The notes under the pieces are model-generated. The model saw only the letters and a list, made by a program, of their open reading frames with translations, ran no database searches and was not told the origin of the DNA. From contig CAJUFF010000139.1 in NCBI GenBank assembly GCA_910585505.1, positions 1 through 7,922 on the forward strand: DNA of 7,922 nucleotides, in the 5' to 3' direction. The position numbers and the translations under genes are program-made. This document shows, one piece after another, positions 1 to 6,105 of the stretch. This DNA comes from an uncultured Ruminiclostridium sp. (GTDB lineage: Bacteria; Bacillota; Clostridia; Oscillospirales; Ruminococcaceae). Every line of letters starts with the position of its first letter. Within the stretch, counting starts at the first letter, position 1.

Positions 1-36
1 CCCCAAAGCTTGTGTGTTTTTTGCACTGTTGTAATT

Positions 37-65
37 TTGTTTAAACTTTTTTGGGTTGCTATAGA
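37..65 (+). promoter_or_regulatory. Candidate sigma-A promoter for the first membrane protein gene
   Basis: TTGTTT (37-42) and TATAGA (60-65) are separated by exactly 17 bases. The -10 box is a 4/6 match and the -35 box is also 4/6, in an AT-rich stretch about 80 bases before the chosen start codon at 144. A small inverted repeat, TTGCT/AGCAA, overlaps the -10 region. The call rests on consensus and spacing only, and the upstream gene lies outside the window. Confidence 0.35.
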
Positions 66-130
66 AGCAATGATAAAGTACTACCGTGACAGTGGGGAAT
101 GCACTTTGTTCGTATAGCTTACGCTGAAGT

Positions 131-140
131 GGGGGGGAGA
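131..140 (+). promoter_or_regulatory. G-rich ribosome binding site that decides the start of the first gene
   Basis: Seven consecutive G residues (131-137) followed by AGA lie 4-8 bases before the ATG at 144. This is the only convincing Shine-Dalgarno-like sequence near the 5' end. The in-frame ATG at 99 has a GGGG run directly abutting it, which is too close to act as a binding site. An uninterrupted G7 run inside a ribosome binding site is unusual. Confidence 0.55.
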
Positions 141-143
141 AAA

Positions 144-974
144 ATGCTGTCATTCAGAGAAATGGCTTATGTGATCGCGGTGGGTACAATCTGTTTTCTC
201 TCATGTATCTTTAAGACGGCATATATTTTGCAAGGCGGCTTTGCCGGTCTTGTCTATATTTATTATACGTCCACGATACTTCTTTTTGGGTGCGCGGCGC
301 TGATATTCGCATTTATACGGCAAAAGTGCTTATCATACGAAAAATCCCCTGACAGAGACGTGTTTCTGACAGTAAAAAAATTGAAAAATATAAGCGAAAT
401 AATTTATTTAACAGTGATTTTATTTTTCATATCAACCCTTTTCGATATATTTAACGCTAATTACATAGGAAAGATTTACCGGAATCCAATGCACCTGTTT
501 ACCAGCTTTCCGTTCTGGGAAAGCATAATGGGACTTTTTGTGATTGTTTTCGGACTTAAGGCTTATTTTCGCTATTTTGAAACAAATAAGCTGTTTTCCG
601 CATTGGAATTTGAAAATTTCAGAAAACCGCCTAAAGCCGGAACCGACGGTTGGTATCCAACGATTGAGGAATATGAAAAACATGAAGCTTACCGGAGCGG
701 CAGTGAACACAATACAATATTTGATACGGAAACGACCGGCGGCGAAGAGCAGGAGAGGTTTATAAGAGAAAATTCGGTTGAGGAAGAGTTGGTGGAGAGA
801 ACGCTTACCGGAGCAGGCTCTGACGGAAAGCCGAAACGCAGCATCTCTGCGGGTTTTGACTTTACCACCGCCCCCATTCCGGACAACGAGCTTAAGGTAT
901 GTCCGTTATGCGGCTCTCTGAACACATCTGACGACATCGAGTGTTCTTTTTGCGGAGGAAATCTTAAACAATAA
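144..974 (+). CDS. Polytopic membrane protein with C-terminal zinc ribbon (unrecognised)
   Basis: I do not recognise this 276-residue protein. It has about four hydrophobic segments, near residues 8-23, 34-58, 85-103 and 124-142. A long polar, probably cytoplasmic tail rich in Glu, Ser and Thr follows (about 150-250). The protein ends in a four-cysteine zinc ribbon: CPLC at 253-256 and CSFC at 267-270, with the second pair followed by GG as is usual for zinc knuckles. The start at 144 is preferred over the in-frame ATG at 99 because of the G-rich binding site at 131-140. The longer form would add 15 residues with no obvious signal. The next gene on the same strand also encodes a membrane protein ending in a zinc ribbon, so the two may be functionally related, although 150 bases separate them. 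Zinc binding is inferred from the motif; the function is unknown. Confidence 0.85.
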   Translation: MLSFREMAYVIAVGTICFLSCIFKTAYILQGGFAGLVYIYYTSTILLFGCAALIFAFIRQKCLSYEKSPDRDVFLTVKKLKNISEIIYLTVILFFISTLFDIFNANYIGKIYRNPMHLFTSFPFWESIMGLFVIVFGLKAYFRYFETNKLFSALEFENFRKPPKAGTDGWYPTIEEYEKHEAYRSGSEHNTIFDTETTGGEEQERFIRENSVEEELVERTLTGAGSDGKPKRSISAGFDFTTAPIPDNELKVCPLCGSLNTSDDIECSFCGGNLKQ

Positions 975-1124
975 TATCCTATGAATAGATGTTCTTGATC
1001 CGGAGAGCAAAAAAACTTCAATATTCCGAATTTATCAATACGTTGACCAAAATGCAGAAAAAGGCACGTATAAATAACTCATTTTGTTTTATGGCATCGC
1101 GCCGCAGGGAGAGGAGATATTTTT

Positions 1125-1658
1125 ATGGCGGGATTTTATGTGGTGGGAGCGGCGCTTATGCTTATAGCCGTATTGGCGGTAATAATGATGGTGCTTGAGC
1201 TGCTTTCCGTACTGTCGATCGTGTTTTCGGCGATATCTTTAAGTAAGTCAAAAAAATATATTATTCTTGGTGGAGGATATGACTTCGGGTCGGTAAAAAG
1301 GTTTCATGCCGCCGCGCTTGTATTTTTTATATTCGGCTGCATAAACGCTTTGTTTTTTGCGGTCAACCTGATATTTTCGGTGACGAGTTATGCTGTCTAT
1401 GAGGGGATTGAATCAATACTGTGGGGAAGCATACCTCTGATTTTCGGTGCGGGAAAGTATACGGCGCTTATGGTTCTGGGAATAAGCTCATTCAAACGGT
1501 TTGCGCAGGCTAAAAAGCTTTGGGAAAGCCTTTGCTTAAATTCACGGATTAACGGAGCGAAACATTTCACGGTGAATAAGGCGTGTCCCAAGTGCGGAAG
1601 CGAAAATAACGCCGGATATAAATTTTGCACAATGTGCGGGGAAAGATTGGATCAATAA
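1125..1658 (+). CDS. Small polytopic membrane protein with C-terminal zinc ribbon (unrecognised)
   Basis: This 177-residue protein is not recognised. Hydrophobic stretches cover about residues 3-40 (long enough for two passes), 60-88 and 98-121. A short basic linker leads to a C-terminal zinc ribbon with CPKC at 154-157 and CTMC at 168-171, ending in GERLDQ. The ribbon has the common bacterial form CPKCGxxNxxGxKFCxxCGxxL, here at the C-terminus instead of the more usual N-terminal position. GGAGAGGAG at 1109-1117 is a good binding site for the ATG at 1125. The gene follows the first membrane/zinc-ribbon gene by 150 bases and precedes the DUF402 gene by 98. Both gaps are large enough for separate promoters, so an operon is possible but not shown. 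Likely topology puts the ribbon in the cytoplasm. No function is assigned. Confidence 0.85.
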   Translation: MAGFYVVGAALMLIAVLAVIMMVLELLSVLSIVFSAISLSKSKKYIILGGGYDFGSVKRFHAAALVFFIFGCINALFFAVNLIFSVTSYAVYEGIESILWGSIPLIFGAGKYTALMVLGISSFKRFAQAKKLWESLCLNSRINGAKHFTVNKACPKCGSENNAGYKFCTMCGERLDQ

Positions 1659-1705
1659 TTGGCTTTAGCAAATACATAAATACTTTAATTTCCCATTGTG
1701 GCTGT

Positions 1706-1734
1706 TTGATTTATTCTGCTAATATTTTTATTAA
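1706..1734 (+). promoter_or_regulatory. Weak candidate promoter before the DUF402 gene
   Basis: TTGATT (1706-1711) and TATTAA (1729-1734) are 17 bases apart in a very AT-rich gap. If this were used, transcription would begin near 1741, on top of the Shine-Dalgarno AAGGAGG at 1741-1747, leaving almost no leader. That weakens the call, and the gene may instead be read through from upstream. Confidence 0.2.
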
Positions 1735-1756
1735 ATTTAAAAGGAGGATAATAAAA

Positions 1757-2386
1757 ATGAAAAGGAAACGTCTGGACAGGGATTTGAAATGGGGATTTCA
1801 ATACTTTCCGTATTATCAAACGCGTCTGGACTGTGATATTTATCATGGACTTGTCAGTCTGATAAGGCTTACAGACGGAGAGCATTATTATTGGGATTTT
1901 CCGAAAGCGGGCAGGACTCCGGTCTGCGGCAAAGGAATGGTCTGGCTTCAGCTTGTTACCGACGACTGTAATCGTTTGATTACGGCTATGTGTGTTCCTC
2001 AGAAAAAGACCATAAGAGATAAGTTATATACATACTCTGTTTCCGCCGTATATGTGGACGTAACCGAAGGAATCGAGTATGATTCCGATGGTGTGGCGGT
2101 ATACATAGACAAATACCTTGATGTTATGCTTACGCCTCAGGGAGATGTAATAATCGATGACAGGGACGAACTGGACGATGCGTTACAAAATCAGGAAATT
2201 ACACAAGAGCAGTATAACGACGCTTTAACCGAATGTGATTCGATTATTTCTCAGATGGGAACCGACGCGGAAAAAACGGAAATATGGCTTCTCGATATTC
2301 TTAACATTGTGTATACGCGAATAGCTAAGGGATTAAAACCTATTGAAAACAGAATAAGCCAATCCGATATTTCCAAAATAGGCTGA
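1757..2386 (+). CDS. DUF402 domain-containing protein (possible nucleoside phosphatase family)
   Basis: A soluble protein of 209 residues. The C-terminal half matches my knowledge of the DUF402 family: VYIDKYLDVMLTPQGDV near 115-131, then DDRDELDDAL at 134-143 and an acidic helix with ITQEQYNDAL at 148-157. This fits the family pattern of an acidic LD pair, a 'v-pdG-v' turn, 'D-DEL--A' and 'g-It-ee'. Some DUF402 members (the Ntdp type from Staphylococcus and Streptomyces) hydrolyse nucleoside di- and triphosphates using conserved Asp/Glu and metal. Whether this member does so is not shown. The N-terminus is basic and aromatic-rich (MKRKRLDRDLKWGF). The start at 1757 is fixed by a perfect AAGGAGG at 1741-1747; an in-frame ATG at 1625 lies inside the previous gene and is rejected. 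A strong terminator follows at 2431, so this is the last gene of the + strand group. Confidence 0.82.
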   Translation: MKRKRLDRDLKWGFQYFPYYQTRLDCDIYHGLVSLIRLTDGEHYYWDFPKAGRTPVCGKGMVWLQLVTDDCNRLITAMCVPQKKTIRDKLYTYSVSAVYVDVTEGIEYDSDGVAVYIDKYLDVMLTPQGDVIIDDRDELDDALQNQEITQEQYNDALTECDSIISQMGTDAEKTEIWLLDILNIVYTRIAKGLKPIENRISQSDISKIG

Positions 2387-2404
2387 CAACTTGTTATTTT
2401 GGTA

Positions 2405-2419
2405 ATGTTTGCCAAACAT
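2405..2419. repeat. 15-bp palindrome after the DUF402 stop codon
   Basis: ATGTTTG and CAAACAT are perfect inverted copies around a single central C, 18 bases after the stop codon. It could be an operator-like site or a small hairpin ahead of the terminator at 2431. A one-base loop cannot form in RNA without opening inner pairs. No function is assigned. Confidence 0.4.
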
Positions 2420-2430
2420 AATTATTAAGT

Positions 2431-2480
2431 ACAGCTCCTTTCAATTGTGATTTCAACAATGTCAGGAGCTGTTTTTTATT
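2431..2480 (+). terminator. Intrinsic terminator of the DUF402 gene
   Basis: Nine-base arms ACAGCTCCT (2431-2439) and AGGAGCTGT (2464-2472) are perfectly complementary. An inner stem ATTGT/ACAAT (2444-2448 with 2456-2460) extends the hairpin. A T run, TTTTTT ATT, follows directly (2472-2480). The structure sits 45 bases after the stop codon and reads on the + strand. It marks the end of the left-hand gene group. Confidence 0.85.
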
Positions 2481-2509
2481 TAAATTAGTACTTGTTTGAC
2501 CCGTTATAC

Positions 2510-2546
2510 CAATCTTTAATCAAGTTGCAGACTTGATTAAAGATTG
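2510..2546. repeat. Perfect 16-bp inverted repeat with 5-base loop
   Basis: CAATCTTTAATCAAGT (2510-2525) and its exact reverse complement (2531-2546) flank the loop TGCAG. No T run follows either side, so it is not a standard terminator. It lies just after the terminator and belongs to the palindrome-rich island. Its core, AATCTTTRATCAAGT, recurs imperfectly in the next inverted repeat. Confidence 0.85.
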
Positions 2547-2556
2547 CACCATAAAC

Positions 2557-2608
2557 ACTAATCTTTGGTCATCCATATTATTTGTCTATAACTTGAGCAA
2601 AGATTAGT
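2557..2608. repeat. 11-bp inverted repeat around a 30-base spacer
   Basis: ACTAATCTTTG (2557-2567) and CAAAGATTAGT (2598-2608) are exact reverse complements. The right arm continues inward as ACTTGAG, which resembles the CAAGT end of the 16-bp repeat to the left. Read on the - strand, the right side gives TAATACTAATCTTTGCTCAAGT, very like TTATACCAATCTTTAATCAAGT at 2504-2525. The two inverted repeats may therefore form one composite element of about 105 bp with related ends. Confidence 0.7.
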
Positions 2609-2715
2609 ATTATACTAATTCCCATTAGAAAATGTACAAAAATTCGAGCAAAAACTTCGATATAAGGTTTTTGCGAAGAATTTTTGTGTACACTTTCAAT
2701 AAGGAATTAGTATTA
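2603..2715. mobile_element. MITE-like palindromic element of about 100 bp (candidate)
   Basis: Terminal inverted repeats ATACTAATTCC (2612-2622) and GGAATTAGTAT (2703-2713) enclose further nested arms. ACAAAAATTC (2636-2645) pairs with GAATTTTTGT (2678-2687), and GCAAAAAC (2648-2655) pairs with GTTTTTGC (2667-2674). The whole unit can fold into one long imperfect hairpin. A 10-bp direct repeat, ATTAGTATTA, occurs at 2603-2612 just outside the left end and at 2706-2715 across the right end. There is no coding capacity. Size, palindromy and terminal repeats fit a miniature inverted-repeat element; copy number elsewhere in the genome is unknown. It could instead be a structured RNA or a nucleoid/regulatory repeat. 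Confidence 0.55.
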
Positions 2716-2742
2716 GGCATGGTGTAATACTCCATTTAAAGG

Positions 2743-2794
2743 GGCTGTAATAACTAAAAGATATGGTTACAACCACTTTTAGTTTTTTACAGCC
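2743..2794 (-). terminator. Probable terminator of the pyridoxamine kinase operon
   Basis: GGCTGTAA (2743-2750) pairs with TTACAGCC (2787-2794), and ACTAAAAG (2753-2760) pairs with CTTTTAGT (2775-2782). A small GGTT/AACC stem sits at the tip. On the - strand the stem begins in the last codons and includes the stop codon of the kinase gene. The run of T that follows on that strand is short (CCCCTTTAAA), so termination may be weak or assisted. It could also act from the + strand, where TTTT follows. Confidence 0.55.
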
Positions 2795-3644
2795 TTTTAA
2801 ACCCGCAGGCTCCCTCGTCCCTGAGCCTCCCCAGCGACAACTCAAACAAAACCCCGTTCCTCGCCTCCAGCCCATAGCTAAAGGTATTCTTTATAGCTAT
2901 CTGAGTAAAGGAAGTGGCTCTGTCCATGGCTATAGGCAGACTGTCCCCCGACAAAAGGCTGCCTGTAAGAACGCCGGCGAAAATGTCCCCCGTTCCCGGA
3001 TAACTCGCGGGCACGTAATCACAGTCCACCCTCCAGAATCCGCCATGCTCGCGGTCAAAGCCAACGTTGGCTATAGCCCCCTCCGCAAGAGGAACCCCGG
3101 TGATTACCGTTATCCTCACCCTCTCGCCAAGCCGCGCCAGCCACCGTTTCACAAGCCCCGCCGTAAGCTCGTCGGGGTACTGTTCCCCTAAAAGTATTGC
3201 CGCTTCGGTAAGATTGGGCGTTATAACATCCGCCACGTCCACCAGTTCGCCCATACGGCCGCAAAGCTCCGGAGTATAGGTTCTGTAAGGCCGCCCGTGA
3301 TCGCCCATTACGGGATCCACTACCTTAAGACTGTCCTTATACGCGGCGAAAAAATCCAGACAGTGGTCTATCTGCTCCGCCGAAGCCAAAAAACCGCTGT
3401 ACACCGAGTCAAACTCAATGCCCAATTTTTTATATTGGGACAAGGCCGCGCCGATATAATCGGTTAGATCCTTTATGGCTATATTCTCAAAGCCCCCCGT
3501 ATGAGTGGATAAAACGGCGGTGGGAACTGGGCAGCACTGTATCCCCATACTGCTTAGCACCGGGATTATTACCGCCAGCGAACAGCGCCCGAAGCCCGAT
3601 AAATCGTGAATGGCAGCTACTATTTGTTGTTTTCTGTTTATCAT
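2787..3644 (-). CDS. Pyridoxal/pyridoxamine kinase (ribokinase-like, PdxK/PdxY type)
   Basis: This 285-residue cytoplasmic enzyme should phosphorylate pyridoxal, pyridoxamine or pyridoxine with ATP in vitamin B6 salvage, giving pyridoxal 5'-phosphate or its precursors. Its length is normal for the family. Visible motifs are HDLSGFGRCS near 13-22, STHTGG at 46-51, DPVMGDHG at 110-117, TPNLTEA at 142-148 and the anion-hole/catalytic GTGD at 217-220 followed by IFAGVLTGSLL. The wording is close to clostridial proteins annotated as pyridoxamine kinase, a branch distinct from the bifunctional HMP/HMP-P kinase ThiD. The start ATG overlaps the stop codon of the upstream EAL gene as ATGA, with AAAGGA about 12 bases before it, so translation is probably coupled. 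The 3' end runs into a hairpin at 2743-2794. Exact B6 vitamer preference cannot be read from the sequence. Confidence 0.93.
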   Translation of the reverse strand: MINRKQQIVAAIHDLSGFGRCSLAVIIPVLSSMGIQCCPVPTAVLSTHTGGFENIAIKDLTDYIGAALSQYKKLGIEFDSVYSGFLASAEQIDHCLDFFAAYKDSLKVVDPVMGDHGRPYRTYTPELCGRMGELVDVADVITPNLTEAAILLGEQYPDELTAGLVKRWLARLGERVRITVITGVPLAEGAIANVGFDREHGGFWRVDCDYVPASYPGTGDIFAGVLTGSLLSGDSLPIAMDRATSFTQIAIKNTFSYGLEARNGVLFELSLGRLRDEGACGFKRL

Positions 3645-5860
3645 ACCTGTGATATTTCCTTTTGTCTTTGTTTTTCCTTTTTCCTTTCAGCGGCGGGAAT
3701 AAGAAACATTCTTTCGATAACCGCGGCAGGCTGCGGTTTGCTGTACAGATATCCCTGAATAATGTCGCAGCCCAATTCGTCCAGCAGCTCCTTCTGGTGC
3801 TCCGTTTCCACGCCCTCCGCCAATACGGTAAGATCCATCGCCTTTCCCAGATCCACTATCGCCTTTGTAATGCATCTTGCCGTTACGTTGGTCTCTATAT
3901 CGTACACAAGACTCCTGTCAATCTTGATAAGATCAATGGGCAGTATTTTCAGCGAGGACAAAGAGGAGTAGCCCGTACCGAAATCGTCCATTGAAATGGA
4001 TACTCCCAGATCCTTTAAAGAATACAAGATACTGATGGTTCTGTCAATGTCTATCATAGCCATGGTCTCGGTCAGCTCAACCTCAAGACAGCCCGGGTCA
4101 ATTCCCGATTCGTTCAGCGCATTTGTTACCGAAGCCACCACGTCGGTCTGATAAAGCTGTGCCTGAGACATGTTCACGCTTATTTTAATGGGATCATATC
4201 CCTTCTCCTGCCATAGCTTGTTCTGTATACACGCCTGAAGCATTCCCCACTCATCAATTTTCGTGATTATCTCCATTTCCTCCGCAACGTGTATAAACTC
4301 GTTGGGCATTATAAGCCCCTGTGTCTTGTGGTTCCAGCGCATAAGCGCCTCCGCACCCACTATATCTCCCGTTTTTATGCTTATCTTGGGCTGATAGTAC
4401 AACTCCAGCTCGCCTAACTTAAGCGCTTCGCCTATCTCGTGTTCAACAATATTGCGTCCGCTAACCGCCTTTTCTATCTTCTCGTCGAAAAAAGAGCAGA
4501 TTTTCCCCGGTTTTCTCACACCGCTGAACAATGTTACGCTCGCCTTATTGAAAAACACCGAAATATCGTCTGTACTGTTGTGGAAGCAGGCTCCCGCTAT
4601 AAACCCCGACTGCTCCTTCAGAACCGAAGGCAGCGTTTCATTGTTGCAGAAACTTTCCACCACAATGCTGACTCTTTTTAAAAGAACCTCCGCTTCTTCT
4701 TCGCTTTCACAGCGCAGCATAAGAGCGTAATCCTCTACCCCTACCTTTCCTACCACCGCGTTTTCTCCCGCAACTCTCGTAAGAGTTTCCGCATACAGCT
4801 TGGACAGCGTATCTGTCACCTCAATACCGAAAAGCATGGATATTTTTCTCAGCTTTATTACCTGTATACAGATGAGAATTATTCGCTCGTCTTCGTCCTT
4901 TCCTTTGGACAAATATTCTCCGCCCTCTATCATAAAGCCGTTTCGGTTGTAAAGTCCCGTTATGGGATCTCTTTGTGTGTCCTTAAATGCCTCTTCTCTG
5001 TTCATACGGCTTACAGTTATGTCAAATATCATTCCGGTGCGAAGATGCTGATAATCTATTGCGCCTTTATTGTATTTGCATTCCAGCGTAAAAGTGTGGT
5101 AGATGCCTAATGATGTCTTTACGGAGGCCTCAACGTAAAGCGCGTCGCTTTCACCTGAAATAAAGCGGTTTATCTGGCGCTGTACAACAAGAACGTCCTC
5201 TTTTTTTACCATTGACAGAAACTGGTCAAGGTGTATCGTATCCGTATTTTCAAATCCCATAAGAGCGCATATATGCGCCGAGGTTTTCATATAGACAGAT
5301 GTTCCCTCCGTAATAAAGGCCAGTATCCCCGCGTCGGCATTTGAAGACGCCGTGCTTATATACTCAAACTCTTCCATAACCTGCTGCCTGAGCTGTTCCG
5401 TTATTTTCCTTGAAACCATTTCGTCGCTTATGTCTCTTCCCAAGGAATAAACCTTTATCCTGCCGTTAGGCTGCGTTACGGAAACGCTTTTCCAATGGAT
5501 AAGTCCGCTTATGCCAACGGCGGAATAATATTCGGAAATTACACCGCTTCTTCTTACCGCGTTTACGCAAAGGGACATGCCGCCATCCGCACCCTCCATA
5601 TCGTTTCCGAAAACGCTTTGAACGTATTTTTTATCCGGAGCTATTCCGCAGCTTACCAGAAGTCTCTTCAGATTTTCGCCGAAAGTAACTTCGGAAAGAT
5701 CCTCAGTCCAGTCCATTTTATAATCAAAAACACTTTCCGCCAGCTCGTCAAAACGCACTCTTTCCGCCTTAGCGTTTTTCAGCGCGAAAAAAGCCGCCGT
5801 GACGGAAGCGACCAGTCCCACCAACAAGATACCGGATAAGATCAACAAAGCAATTTCCAT
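3641..5860 (-). CDS. Membrane-anchored PAS-PAS-GGDEF(degenerate)-EAL cyclic-di-GMP phosphodiesterase
   Basis: A 739-residue signalling protein. Residues 4-28 form one transmembrane anchor. Regions 40-150 (ending VYSLGRDISDE) and 165-290 look like PAS sensor modules. The GGDEF domain starts at DPITGLYNR (298-306), but its active site reads GVEDY at 374-378 instead of GGDEF, so cyclase activity is probably lost and it may bind GTP or be structural. The EAL domain (about 473-720) keeps what is needed to hydrolyse c-di-GMP: QP at 490-491, EALMRW at 504-509, SVNMS at 561-565, ELTE at 595-598, DDFGTGYSS at 625-633, KIDRS at 646-650, EGVE at 682-685 and QGY at 702-704. It is therefore predicted to be an active phosphodiesterase. 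The start keeps the anchor, but the binding site is weak (AAGGAA lies about 26 bases upstream). The pyridoxamine kinase gene follows with a 4-bp overlap. Confidence 0.92.
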   Translation of the reverse strand: MEIALLILSGILLVGLVASVTAAFFALKNAKAERVRFDELAESVFDYKMDWTEDLSEVTFGENLKRLLVSCGIAPDKKYVQSVFGNDMEGADGGMSLCVNAVRRSGVISEYYSAVGISGLIHWKSVSVTQPNGRIKVYSLGRDISDEMVSRKITEQLRQQVMEEFEYISTASSNADAGILAFITEGTSVYMKTSAHICALMGFENTDTIHLDQFLSMVKKEDVLVVQRQINRFISGESDALYVEASVKTSLGIYHTFTLECKYNKGAIDYQHLRTGMIFDITVSRMNREEAFKDTQRDPITGLYNRNGFMIEGGEYLSKGKDEDERIILICIQVIKLRKISMLFGIEVTDTLSKLYAETLTRVAGENAVVGKVGVEDYALMLRCESEEEAEVLLKRVSIVVESFCNNETLPSVLKEQSGFIAGACFHNSTDDISVFFNKASVTLFSGVRKPGKICSFFDEKIEKAVSGRNIVEHEIGEALKLGELELYYQPKISIKTGDIVGAEALMRWNHKTQGLIMPNEFIHVAEEMEIITKIDEWGMLQACIQNKLWQEKGYDPIKISVNMSQAQLYQTDVVASVTNALNESGIDPGCLEVELTETMAMIDIDRTISILYSLKDLGVSISMDDFGTGYSSLSSLKILPIDLIKIDRSLVYDIETNVTARCITKAIVDLGKAMDLTVLAEGVETEHQKELLDELGCDIIQGYLYSKPQPAAVIERMFLIPAAERKKEKQRQKEISQV

Positions 5861-5953
5861 AACAAAAACATTACCGCTGCTTAAAATTCCTTTTTTAAAC
5901 GAAGGTATTACTCCCTTGGATTATTTTAGCGGACTTCGCTTTTTCATTTTCAT

Positions 5954-5963
5954 TTTCGCGAAA
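5954..5963. repeat. 10-bp palindrome TTTCGCGAAA
   Basis: A perfect, self-complementary 10-mer lies about 95 bases upstream of the EAL start codon. The half-site GCGAAA/TTTCGC recurs as the arms of the hairpin at 6061-6084. It could be a repressor operator in the EAL promoter region, but chance is possible. Confidence 0.35.
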
Positions 5964-6060
5964 CCCAATACACAGTAAAATGCGGTTTTACATTTAGGAC
6001 GTATCTGAAAGTAAGGAATTTTGTACAATTTTTTAATACGAGGTGGTTTTAAGATAAAAA

Positions 6061-6084
6061 GCGAAAAATACGGTAATATTTCGC
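6061..6084 (+). other. Hairpin preceding the mini-ORF binding site
   Basis: GCGAAA (6061-6066) pairs with TTTCGC (6079-6084), leaving a 12-base AT-rich loop that can pair partly (ATA/TAT). Immediately downstream, GTTA-CC (6086-6092) can pair with GGTAAC (6099-6104). This would bury part of the Shine-Dalgarno of the mini-ORF at 6106. Stability was judged by eye only. Confidence 0.35.
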
Positions 6085-6105
6085 AGTTATCCCAAGGAGG
6101 TAACC

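Noticed and set aside
689..1021. 110-codon - strand ORF
   Set aside because: It is antisense to the C-terminal half of the first membrane protein, with no binding site or recognisable domain.
1043..1074. Promoter TTGACC ... TATAAA before the second membrane gene
   Set aside because: The boxes are good but the spacer is 20 bases, outside the normal 16-18 range, so it is not listed as a feature.
989..1198. 69-codon + strand ORF between the first two genes
   Set aside because: It has no Shine-Dalgarno and overlaps the well-supported start of the next gene in another frame. Its second half is a frame-shifted reading of that gene.
2484..2715. CRISPR array
   Set aside because: The repeats are inverted and nested, differ in length, and show no regular direct-repeat/spacer spacing; no cas gene is present.
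2763..3191. 142-codon + strand ORF
   Set aside because: It lies opposite the well-supported pyridoxamine kinase gene, has a Pro/Arg-rich translation with no family features, and lacks a ribosome binding site.
5495..5839. 114-codon + strand ORF
   Set aside because: It is antisense to the N-terminal part of the EAL protein, whose domains and frame are clear.
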